64,000 nucleotides of DNA from Maylandia zebra (taxonomy: Eukaryota > Chordata > Actinopteri > Cichliformes > Cichlidae), in assembly GCF_041146795.1 (NCBI RefSeq), contig NC_135185.1:22154529-22218528 (forward strand), read 5' to 3'. This document shows, piece after piece, positions 28,088 to 38,700 of this stretch. How positions within the stretch are numbered: position 1 is the stretch's first letter; every line of letters starts with the position of its first letter. Made by a program: the position numbers and the translations under genes. Under the pieces are notes generated by a model. The model worked only from the letters and a program-made list of their open reading frames with translations. It had not been told where the DNA came from and made no database searches.

Positions 28088-30426
28088 TCAAATAATCTGA
28101 TGTTCTTTGTGTTCTTGATAATCAGGGCGGGAAATATCACTGGATCTGTAAAGCTCCATCTGATCATTCCCTTCCTGAATTTCAGCCTGGTTCTCAAAAA
28201 AGCTGTCTGCAAAGTTCAGCATGTGCTGCACAGCACCAAACAGTAGAGTGTCAGTGTCCTGGTCCAGGTCCAGCTCCTCACTGTAGTTCTTCACCGGCAG
28301 TATACAGGATAACGGGATGCCCAGAGCCTCACTCAGCTCCCGTGCCTGATTACACAGATAACACAGGTACACAGATTAAATGAGCATTATTGTCATGTCA
28401 AATTTTGACCTGCTACTGTAAATGCATCTAAAAACATCACCTTCTTCTGGATGTAAAAACTGCGATAAACATTCTTCAAGTCTTCCGCCACCAGTGGACA
28501 GGCCTCGTCTACTTTAGTCATCAGCAACAGCTGAGGAATTCCTTTGAGGGACCGGAAATACAAATCATGACCAGAAACAGTTTACTGACACCAAGAAAAG
28601 GTTTACCCTTTGTTGTATTTCCCTAATATAGCCTTACATATTTACATATACATAAAACTGCCTGCTGCACGTGCTGTTTTCAATGTTTTCTAAAAAAAAA
28701 AAAAAAAAAAAAATCAAAAGATTTTCTGCTGACCCAGCTGATTAGTCTTTCTCCGGATGGCACAAAGTTTTTCCAGCATTTTCTGGCTGAGAATAGAGAC
28801 CTTGCAGGTGTCGACCACATAAACCACACAGTGAATCCTGTCACTCAGAGTCACATGCTTCTGATAGCCAGGAGCATCTGTTAGGATAGGGCCAGATGTG
28901 CTAAACTGAAGTACAAAAAAACATAGTTGTTACTTATCAATCAGCTGCCTACGTTTTTTGTATTTAATCATTTACTATTTAATCAGTTAACATGAAATGC
29001 ACCTGGTAGCGATCCTTGATGTGACCTTTATAGATGTTGACCAAGTCCTCAATGTCCAAACCACCCTTTTCCTCCAGCCCCATTGTGTCACAGAGGATCA
29101 GTGGGACGACGCAACCACCTTTCCCTGCCTTGATGGTGTAAGTGCGAAACTACAGAAAAGATAGAAAATGTCATTTAATGGGAAAACACTGTACATTACA
29201 GGTAGAGCATGCAGATTCAGTTATACAAAAAGTCCTGTGCCAGTACCTGAGTGGTCACACTCTCCCCCGCTGTGCCAGCGATGGCCTGGGAAGTCATGTT
29301 GCCTCGAAATGCTGAGTTGATGGAGTTAAAGAAGCTGGACTTGCCTGCTCCAATCGGGCCTACCAACAACACACGGGCTTGGTGTACTGTTTTGATGTCA
29401 GGCTTATAGTTCAGGATGGCCTTCATCAATTGCTGTTTTTGTCTAGAAGAAAGAAAATGTACCCACACCACCCAGAGTGCAAGCACAAAAAGTTTACATG
29501 ATGACAAGCTAAAAAAGATATGACATAACCTTATACTGATGATGAACATATGATGAACAATTTAGTTTTTCTTAGAATTACAAAATCCAAACATAAATTT
29601 ATATATTTTACACAAACACCACCAATAACTGTGCTGCAGGTTTCTACATACTCAGCTGTCCATTTGATGTTCCTCCAGGGCTTGGGCAAGAGATCTTCTA
29701 GGTCTATAAGTGAAAAATCGATTAATAAGAACAGGATCACTTTTTAATCATATCAATATTAATTCTCTAAAAAGTGCACAGTAAAATTACAAGCCTTGGT
29801 TTAAGCATAAGCTCATGAGTGCACGAGGCCATTTCTGCAAGTAGATGAGCACGTTTCTTAATGGTCATGAAATGTCTGTTTTGAAAGTATAACCATGGGA
29901 GACATTTTTTTAATTCTATAAAACTCAGGGATTATTTTTACACACCTTCAACTCGATACACCTCAAACTCTGTCAGTGTCAAGTCATTTCCATGCATATC
30001 TGCAGCCTGAAAGTTGAAGCCTGTGCCTGGATTTGACTGCACTTCAGGTTTGTCATCATGCAAGAAAACCAGAGCACCGTAATTTGGCCCGGTGCCTCCA
30101 TCAGTGAAAGCACACTGCCCGATGATAGCTGCTACCCTCAGTGGTTTGTTTCTCTCAGCACTGATACTGTAGAGAAATGTCTTCTCATCATTGACACCCT
30201 CTCCACCTTGAGTGTAATCTTTGGAGGTGTAGGCTCCATAGATGAACCCAGCAGCATTGTAGGCTACAATAACGGTGGGCCCTTGATTGTCACAGTGTCT
30301 GTGGAAGACATTAGCAGTGAACCCATGGATGCTGGCTTTGTGGAGCAGATGGAGTTTGACACGACCGAAAAGAGAGAGGAGCTGCTTCTCCTGATCCTTA
30401 GACAAGGCGGATTTCATTGCTGCCAT
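28088..30426 (-). CDS. ifi44l-like: interferon-induced protein 44-like (TLDc + GTPase)
   Basis: Seven coding exons on the minus strand (30426-29946, 29703-29652, 29442-29247, 29149-29003, 28905-28734, 28541-28441, 28345-28088) keep frame and encode 468 residues. Human IFI44L has 452. Exon 1 holds a TLDc-type domain (about residues 15-160, with GATYNAAG-like and [14 protein letters not shown] segments). A dynamin-like GTP-binding domain follows, with P-loop GPIGAGKS (206-213), DTMG (264-267) and TKVD (358-361), so all main G motifs are intact. A splice acceptor just before the ATG (exon from about 30440) indicates a noncoding first exon. IFI44/IFI44L proteins are cytoplasmic, interferon-stimulated and modulate antiviral and innate responses. 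Fish have several IFI44-like paralogues, so orthology to IFI44 or IFI44L is not decided. The human genes are on 1p31, so this gene interrupts an otherwise 19p-like block. Confidence 0.92.
28692..28713 (+). repeat. poly-A homopolymer in intron
   Basis: A run of about 22 A lies just 3' (in gene orientation) of the fifth coding exon of the IFI44-like gene. Confidence 0.85.
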
Positions 30427-30711
30427 GATGGGAAATCACCTGATGATGTAGACAGATCAGATCAAGTTTAACAAGTTATCTCAGAAAACCACAACTGCAC
30501 ATGCATCCTGTGACCATTTATATAATATGTTATTAAGGGTTTTTTGTTTTTTTTAAATAAAATGTCATGTAAACCTGCAAGTGAATCATCCCACTCCCAC
30601 CTTACTGAAAACTCTTTTGCTTGTGAAACACTTTCTTTTTGAAGGGCACGTTTGCTGTCTTTCATTAAAACATGTAAAATACAATCACCACCAGTCCACA
30701 TAGCAAAATTG

Positions 30712-31086
30712 GTATGGCCCAGATCTGGCCCACACAGTGTGCTTATACATGGCCCACATGCTACAAAGAATGACGGGCCTTTGGTGGCCCAGATCTGGTT
30801 TGCCAGATGTGGTCCACACAAAGCCAGTTGCAGACACACTGGTGGTCCTGTGCTGGCCCAGAGCAGTTTCAGCTCTGGCCCCTAATGTGTAGCTTAATTA
30901 AGACGAGTAAACTGTCTGTCACTAGGTTCTGGATAAAGTGTACACTGACAAACCTGTCAAACTTGCATTTGAAACGTTGGTTACCATAGCAGTATAATAT
31001 TGCAACATGGCATTTGTGTCTTCTAACTAAAATAGGAAAATAGGAACATAAATAGTGTCATCATTGCCAGACCTGGCCCACATCTG
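30712..31086. repeat. TGGCCCAGATCTGG repeat cluster
   Basis: Several copies of TGGCCCAGATCTGG or TGGCCCACAT-type units, with a palindromic CCAGATCTGG core, lie at about 30715-30875. Another lies at about 31069-31086, immediately against the left end of the Harbinger element. Such units are dispersed in fish genomes. I do not know the parent element. Confidence 0.55.
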
Positions 31087-31549
31087 GGGCCTGTGCTTCG
31101 TACCGCGCTAAGTGAGTTAGCTGGATTAGATTGTTGACGATTTCGCGTGATCCTGGATCGTTCGGTTCCCCGAAGCCCATCCGGGACTTGCTGTCATAGC
31201 AACAGTGCCGTAAGCGTAAACCTGCTGGGGAGCAGGTTTACTTTATGTAAACAGGATTAGATCGTGGCCACGCAGGTATGTCCGCGTCATTCATACGAAA
31301 GCAACAGCGATATTCCACCACTGTTTCACCATAAATAAATAACATCAATGTAACTAAAGATAATGCAGCACTTGATCCTTTTATTGATTTCACACAGATA
31401 CATACAGGTCATTCCCTAAAAAAGGGAAATGTACTATTAACATTCTATTACATGTATGTGATTATTACAGATGTAATTCATATTTCAGAGTAGTAATTGT
31501 AAATTACTTCGTGTAATCAAGATGAGAGACCACGGCTATAAAAGCGAAG

Positions 31550-31879
31550 GTGGATTTGGGAAGCCTGTCGCAGTCATATCCTGTCCGTTTACGCGAGCAA
31601 CCCATTGCGGAAGGTGCAAGATTGATAAGGAGAGTCCTCAGAATTCAGCGTATATTGCGGGACAGACAGGATCCTTTAGCTCAGCGCGACAGTGTGCTCA
31701 TAGAGAGATATCGATTTTCCCGTGAGGGTATTATTTACTTAACCAACTTGTTGACGAGGGGGTGCAGGACCACCACCTGTCTTTTTTTTTTGCTCTGCCC
31801 TTTTCTTGGTTGCTGTTATGAACAAACAAACAGAGTATTCCAGGGTCTCTTTCCAAGAGACGACAAGCAATATAAGTGA
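31550..31879 (+). pseudogene. truncated Harbinger transposase
   Basis: The open frame matches the N-terminus of HARBI1-like transposases only to about residue 69 (NLLT). After this the frame enters unrelated sequence and stops. No DDE catalytic motif is present. It belongs to the surrounding transposon, not to a host gene. Confidence 0.65.
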
Positions 31880-32035
31880 TAAATATTACCATTCTGTAGA
31901 ATATTCTTATATTTCACTTTTACTTGTTCCCATGTTCTAGTGGGTCCTGTTGTGGCTCTAATGTGAAAGGGGATATAATATAACATATTATAATATAATA
32001 TAATGTAATATAATATTGGATAATATGGTGTGATG

Positions 32036-32257
32036 TGATAAATCTACCCTACCGCCTACTGGTGTTGGCCAGAGGGGCCGATGGCGCGATATGGCAGCCT
32101 GGCTTCTGTCAGTCTGCCCCAGGGCAGCTGTGGCTACAACCGTAGCTGCCTCCACCAGTGTGTGAATGTGAGAGTGAATGAATAGTGGCATTGTAAAGCG
32201 CTTTGGGTGCCTTGAAAAGCGCTATATAAATCCACTCCATTATTATTGTTATTATTG
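32036..32257 (+). mobile_element. L2-tailed short retroelement (SINE or LINE 3' end)
   Basis: The segment GTCAGTCTGCCCCAGGGCAG, a CCAGTGTGTGAATGTG stretch, and the tail AAAGCGCTTTGGGTGCCTTG plus GCGCTATATAAAT end in an ATTATT run. This is the conserved 3' end of fish L2-type LINEs and the SINEs that borrow their tail. A second copy is at about 60.11-60.28 kb. It is inserted inside the Harbinger relic. Confidence 0.65.
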
Positions 32258-32426
32258 GATTACTTACGAGTTTGATTTGTCAGCAACTTTCTGCCAGCCC
32301 TCTCTCCTTGCTTTTGCAGCCTTTGCAGTGTTCCCTTGCGTTTAGCGGTTAGCGCGATGGTTTGGTCTTGGATGTTTCATTTGATCTTGGATGTAGTAAG
32401 CGACGTACGAAGCACAGGCCCAAAGA

Positions 32427-32436
32427 GAAACTGAAA
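32427..32436 (-). promoter_or_regulatory. interferon-stimulated response element (ISRE)
   Basis: GAAACTGAAA on the plus strand, in the context AGAGAAACTGAAAGT, is an exact GAAANNGAAA match to the IRF9/ISGF3 site. It lies about 2.0 kb upstream of the IFI44-like ATG and 5 bases beyond the transposon's right terminal repeat. It is a plausible promoter element for that interferon-induced gene. Confidence 0.5.
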
Positions 32437-34637
32437 GTAAAACCACCTTCAAGAAACCCGCTGAAGTGATAAAAGTCATACTTGCAGCAGAAAGATGCAC
32501 ACTGTGGATGAAGTTAGATGTTATCAAAACAAACTCACCTTCAGAAGACAAACTGATGCAGGAAAAATACAGTCTGTGGCACGCCGCAGTGGTTTAATGT
32601 GTTGTGGAGGTTCAAACAGGAATGAAAGTAAAAGTAAACCTTTTTTCTTTGTCCCTGTTGTGATTGGTCACATTGTAAAGGCTGTAAAATGAGTGCAACC
32701 AATAAGACTTGACATGAAACATGATTCTTCTGTGATACTGAGTTTTGCAGTTCAGTCTAAAAGCTATAAAAGCGTCTTTGATGATACACCGAAAGAAATA
32801 CAGTTATGAGGAATATACAGTATAATGAGCCTTATGAATAAATTATTCAATTAGTATGTATTTGTTCCTTTATTCATGTGTATTTTAGTCATTTTCAGAG
32901 TTTTTTTTTAAGTATAATCAAATTCAGAAGCATTCACATACATACAGTATTGTGCAAAAGTCTTGAGTTACTCCTCTTTACACTTCGTCTTCAAGGAACC
33001 ACACCTTGTTGATTTTTTTTAAACCGGTCTTAAGCAATAGTTTTCCAGGCAAAAGACTTTTAAACTTTTTCCTTTGGACGTTGGCTGCTTTTCCTCTAAA
33101 AAACAACCTTGTAGGTTTACCCCTTCCCCAATAACAACCTCAGTCGTGATTCCCTGTCCTGTTTTGTTCCTGAAAGACAAGTCAGTGAAAACCAAATTCA
33201 TTTTTAAACTCACTGACTTTTATGGCAACATATAGCAAAATCAGCAGAAATAAGAAACAGACTGCCTATACGAAAAGTGACCACACCGTACATTTACTGA
33301 CTTAATCCAGGGGTTGTTACTATGTAATAAGATACTTTGGTTGATCTTGTGTTATGCAGTATGCTAAATTACAGTTCTTTGTCTCTTTTAATCAAAATTT
33401 TATAATCCTAAGTATGTAACACCATCCAAAGCATTTCCAGAAATATAAAATTAATTAAAATGTAGCTACAATAAGCAAAAGTGGGTAATTTGTTCTATTG
33501 TGTTGTAAGATTATGATAATTTGATTCAACATCCACAGGGCAACTCTCAGCAGACCTTTGAATGGTGATGCACATTCTTTATTCATACATTGCTCACTGC
33601 CCTACAACCCACACATTTGACATTGTTATTGTATGTTCTTACAGACAATTACAAAGTGACACTTTCCCATTGCTCACAACACCTTGCTCTGCCCTGTCTC
33701 CCACAGTGCTTTGCTCTCTTGCTTCATGAATATCATGAATGAACAACAACATACAGTACATTTTTTATACATGCAGGACACATACACATAGTTACAATTC
33801 ACTTGCAGGTTCAAGTAGTCAATCGTTTAAAACCTCAAACTGGCGCCATTTTGCAGAAAAAAGGCAGTCATGAGTTGTTATAAATTAGCACTGGACATCA
33901 TTGTAACATTATTGGGATGAGTGACGAGAAATAAATCATTTTTTTCTCAAGTATAATAAGAACTTATGACTAGTTTTTATAGCGTCTTTAAACAATTGAA
34001 AAAAAAACGTGGATTTAAAAAGCAAAATGGGTTGTTGTGTCTTTGTGATCATTTGCTTTGGTATTAATCAAACTCTGCATTCCACATGCACATTCATGTG
34101 ACAGGAACAGAGAGCACTGATGATTTCTTACACATCCCTCCATGGATTCGTGGATATCTAGTCTGGGCTCAAGTAAAAGAAGGACCTGTCACTGTGACTA
34201 CACCAGTTTTTATGATGTGCAGACGCAATAAAAAATCAACACTTACTATTGAGAGACTGCACTGACGGTACTTTGGACACATTTCCTTGTACTTTGCACT
34301 TCCCTTGCAATTTCTTTGGCCTTTTGTAACGTCTGTGCAATTGATTTAATTAGTTAAGATTTTTTTTTTTCAAGAACAATTTCCTTGAGGGTAGAGCTGC
34401 ATTTAAATATTTACCTTCAAAAGTGATAAATTGCGCATTTCTGTGTAGCCAGATTGGATTTAATGTCTCAGTTATAATAATTATAATCTAGATATGCATT
34501 GAATATGTTCTTTATTTTCCCTTTGTTTTGTTTTGGCTTTTTTAAAACTATTTTCAAAATGAACAAGAAATAAAAATTTTAAATGAAAAGAATTTTGTCA
34601 CTATATTAAACAAAGTGCCCTGTGTACTGTAGTCTAC
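32437..34637. other. intergenic, between map1s 3' end and IFI44-like gene
   Basis: AT-rich with no coding exon. It holds a Tc1/mariner-type terminal fragment near 32.94 kb and a second possible map1s poly(A) signal (TTTATT, 33578-33583). Nothing else is recognised. Confidence 0.5.
32941..33010 (+). mobile_element. Tc1/mariner-type terminal repeat fragment
   Basis: TACAGTATTGTGCAAAAGTC followed by TTGAGTTACTC resembles the terminal repeat of a non-autonomous mariner-like family common in fish. A related end in opposite orientation lies at 42131-42150. No transposase frame is seen, and the extent beyond the end is unclear. Confidence 0.45.
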
Positions 34638-34643
34638 TTTATT
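34638..34643 (-). terminator. candidate poly(A) signal for map1s
   Basis: TTTATT on the plus strand (AATAAA on the minus strand) lies 1.1 kb after the map1s stop. A second candidate at 33578-33583 sits in a more typical signal context, so the 3' UTR may be 1.1 or 2.2 kb. Confidence 0.3.
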
Positions 34644-35774
34644 AAAACTGTTCAGTATTAGGATGGAGTGGGGGGTTGGGTGCTTTCCACCTTTGGGATG
34701 TCTTCACTGTTTAAATACAATCTGATTGTTAAGTAATTCTTATTTACACTCTGGCAAGCCTCTCTACAACAGACCGTGTGATCATATCCACAATCCAAAT
34801 ACATATTAACAAGTCTGAGCCTCACACGCTTATGATCATAAGCATTTTAACTGATTACAATTGCAGGACTAATATTAATATCACGATTGCTGTAATGCTG
34901 TTAAATTTAATCTGGTACTCTAATCCCTTCTGGCAGATTTGCACACTCATTTTCAGTAATCTCAGAGTCAGTAATTGTCATTTTCAGTATTTCTGAGAGT
35001 CTGTTTGCTCAGCACAGTTGACACTGCCACCAATGTGGCGTAATACTTTTTTAAAGCAGTTAAAACACAAGCGCAGCAAACATCACATGTACTTACAGTG
35101 CTCAGAACAAAATGCTTTACCACTCAATATGAATATTTGTTGTTGGACTCTCATTGAGAAATGAATGATCAAATAAGTCTAATTAAAAGAAAAATAAACA
35201 AATGCACGGCTTTCATAATTAATAGTTTGCACACTTTCACCAGTTGCATGTAATATGGATAAATGTTGTTAGAAAGCTGTTAATGCTAAAAGCAGCAAAA
35301 CGGGCCCAGGTACACAGCACAAACTACGATCACGTTTCAGTGCAAGCCTACACAAAGTGCCATTGACCCCGTGTACATTATTTTCAGTAATCTACAGCAT
35401 CAGCTTTCATGTAAATCTACATTTATGCAGGCTGACATGCTTCTCTTGCAGCGAGTATGACCTCCTCTCCTGTTTTGCATAGGGTCATGGGTCAGTGAAG
35501 TCATGCATTACCCCCGGAGGGAAGAGATCTAAGGGCCCCTCGGTGCAACAACACCCTAAAGGAAGTGTTATACCAGGAAGAGTGAGGCAAAAGCCTCATA
35601 TCGTTATCTACTCAGTCGTGAACGTGCAGAAAGAGTTGCACTTTTTTCCATAATATTTGTTTCTAACTTCCTATTCTGTCACTCCATCAGTCCTCAAGCT
35701 CTCTACCTTAATGTCACAGTTTAATTTAGCCCAGGTCCACCTTCCATCCTCCAGGCTGCAGATCCTAGTTTGTC

Positions 35775-38700
35775 TCAGAACTCTATTTTGCAGGCGGGGA
35801 AAGTTTCATCCTGCATGGCAACGGTGCTGTTAGATCCCAGGACAGTGATTCCTAGTTCACGCTGTTTGTCCAAGGTCTGCTGGTACCACTCCTGCATCGA
35901 CACCGATTCGAAGGTAGGGATCACTGTTACCTGGAGAAATACAAAAGGCCGCCTTTAGCCATTCAGTAATAGCTGATGATTTTAGCATTTGGAGGGATCT
36001 ACAGAGTGTGGTTTGGGATTCAGTAACAGCCCAATTTTCATGGAAATGATCTCTGTGATTGCATTTTACATTTTCTCATTTTGGGGGAAAAAACACTTAC
36101 ATAATAATCTACTGTATAATGTTTCTACCTGCATAGAGTCTGGCCATGATATCTTTCCATCCAGCAGAGCATCCAGGGTTTGCCTCATTAGTTCCTCCCG
36201 CTCCGGGCTGTCACCGCTGATGATGTAGCAAGAAGAGCGAACACACTTGAAGAAGTCCACACTCACTGTGGGAGAGGAGGCTCCAGAGGGGGTATAAGCC
36301 AGGTCCACATACACACTGACTTCCCCAGCAGAGGTAGCCTTAGAGCCTGTGGCCGAAAGGAGAGGAGAAATTACAGCCTAATAGCGCTCATACCGAGACA
36401 CAACACTTAAATGTTGAAGTTGCCCTTAAATTACGCAGGGCAAGAGAAAAAATCCCACTTCACAGCTCATACCTGGACTGGACGAGGATTTTGCTGGTGC
36501 TGATCGAGTGCTGGTGGAGGGGGTACGAGCTAAAGAGACGCTTCCTTTTGTGACTCCACTTTGGCTCCCTGTCCTGCTTTTCCCTGAGCCTGATTTTTGG
36601 GAGGCCTCAATGACCTGATCACAAAAAAGATCAAATGTAATACAAAGTTCAGTGGTAGATTTTGTTTAAATAGATTATGATTTAGACAATTTTATGGCCC
36701 AAATTTTTAAAGTAATAATTAGGTTACGCTTTACAAATAAAAATAACATGAGTCAAAAGGTCCACTTTGAGTATTTTGATGGGTTTTATGAAGTAACAGA
36801 AAACATTTTGTATCATATCAAAATGTCAGATATGTTGAAGCAGCCATTCATATAATAATCATTTTTACTCTTATAAAATAAAGACACAGGCTTTAACCTG
36901 TGGCCAAAACCAGTTGCGCTGATAGTATAATTAATCTTTCATATATTTTCATAAATCACATATTTTGCCTTCAATCTAGCAGACAAGATACATTCAGTAA
37001 TTACTCGGACCTCTTTGTGTGACAACACAACAAAATAATTCAACCTGTCTTCAGCTTAGAAATACCACAATCCACCTGAAGCCACAATAAAGCTCATACA
37101 TGATCTTAACACAGGCATGTGTTTCTGCTCACGAGACAAACTCACCCCTGCAAGTTTTTTTCCTCGCATGCCCGTGGCTTTTGCTCTCTTGCCATGAACA
37201 TCTGAGTCAAACTGGGGAACTGGCATGGAGGCGTCAGGATGTGGAGGCAGAGGTGGACTGTCCCTGAGAGGTGCTGGAAGAGGGTCTGGCGGCAGAGCCT
37301 GATGGGTTAGGATGTTTTGTGGAGAATTAGAAGGCTCGCTACATGACTCATCCTCATCCGAGTCCAGAGCTCCGTCAGCAGTGGTGGACGGGCAGTCCTC
37401 AGTGCAGACAGGGGCGTTTGAGTCACTGGGTGACGTGTCCTTGGTGTTGTTATTGTTGTTGCCGTGCGGAGTAAAGGCTCCTCTGGAGGCCTCGCTGGTG
37501 CCTGAGCCGGAGTCGGGCTGTTTAAAATGTTTAAACTCACAGGGAGAAACCAAACACAGGTCTACATCATGACCTGAAGCCTCGAAATGAAGTGTGCTGG
37601 GAGCCAAAGGTCGTGCTGCCTCTGAACTCTGACCTAAAGATTTGAGAGGCTTCTTCATTTGTAAGGACATTCCTGCATAGTGGCTGCCATTGGAGTGAGA
37701 GTGATAAACGCTGTCATCGCCCTCTCTCTGGCTCCCAGTGGTTGGTCCCTGCTCAAAGGACATGGACAATGATTCATCTACCTCTGTGGACTGAGGTGAG
37801 CTCACCTCTGCTGGCATGGAGTGTGTAGTGGTGGTGGCAACAGAGGGAGACGGGTCTGAAGAAACTTCCTTAAGTGTCCCCAAAGGAAGAAAACTTAAAT
37901 GCTTCTCTCTGGGATGTGTGGGATTCTCTGGAGTGCTTTTAGGATGGCATAGCTGCCCCTCACTTTGCCTGGATGACCCATTTGGCTGGTTAACATCAGC
38001 AGAATCTAGGCTACCCTGGGCTTGTAGCCGGCTAAGAGCAGACCTGTTGCACCAAACATCGTCTGGGGACAAACAGTAAGGAGTGTGGCCTGCGCTGTTG
38101 GGCCGTGAGTCGGGGGACGCTGGTTCTACGGTCTCCTCGTCGGGGCTGACAGGAGCCTGGTTCTCTGGAGAGGATCGCGAGGGTGGACTATATTTCAAAG
38201 CCCCATCAAGAAGCGTGTACTCAGTTGGAGTTAAGTCTAACTGGACTGTACGCTCATTCTTTGGTGCCTTGTTCAAAGGAGATGGAAATCCTACAACCTT
38301 TGCAGGTTTTGTAGCATTTCCAGGCTGGTCTACAAGGCTTTTCTGCAAGTCTGTATCAGCTCTCTCACCACTTCCAGGCATATGTTGCACTCCATTATCA
38401 CCACTCCCTCCACTACCTGCTGCTTTTTCTACTGATCTGTCAGCTGTTTCATTACAAGTGTCTTCTTGGCTCAGGCCTCCTAGGCTCTTTTCATTTTCTG
38501 GATCACTGCTTTTCTGCTTATCTACCGTTTCCACCTGTGCCTCTTCTCGTTCGATTTCCTCCCTCAGCTTAAGAAAATCAGCTGTCATATCTTCAGGGGT
38601 AGACATTTTGGAGCCACAGGGATTTTCCTCGGGGTCCATTTTTTTATTTTCCTGCTCAGTAACAGTGCACTCTGGATCAAGGATTTCTGGCACAGCTCTA

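Larger units (their letters stand above)
31087..32421 (+). mobile_element. decayed PIF/Harbinger DNA transposon
   Basis: The ends are perfect 17-base inverted repeats: GGGCCTGTGCTTCGTAC at 31087-31103 and its complement at 32405-32421. The left half codes (+, about 31550-31756) for the N-terminal part of a Harbinger-type transposase, with DPLAQRD and ERYRFSREGIIYLTNLLT. After that it is deleted. The right half, on the minus strand (about 32363-32260), reads AKAARREGWQKVADKSNS-like residues, the conserved part of the element's Myb/SANT-like second protein, ending at a stop. The catalytic DDE region is missing and an L2-tailed short repeat is nested inside, so it cannot move itself. No clear TWA target duplication is visible. 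Confidence 0.75.

Noticed and set aside
30600-30660. Possible IRF site (AAAAGAAAG on minus strand) near the IFI44-like ATG
   Set aside because: Matches only the loose AANNGAAA half site. The exact GAAANNGAAA site at 32427 is a better candidate.
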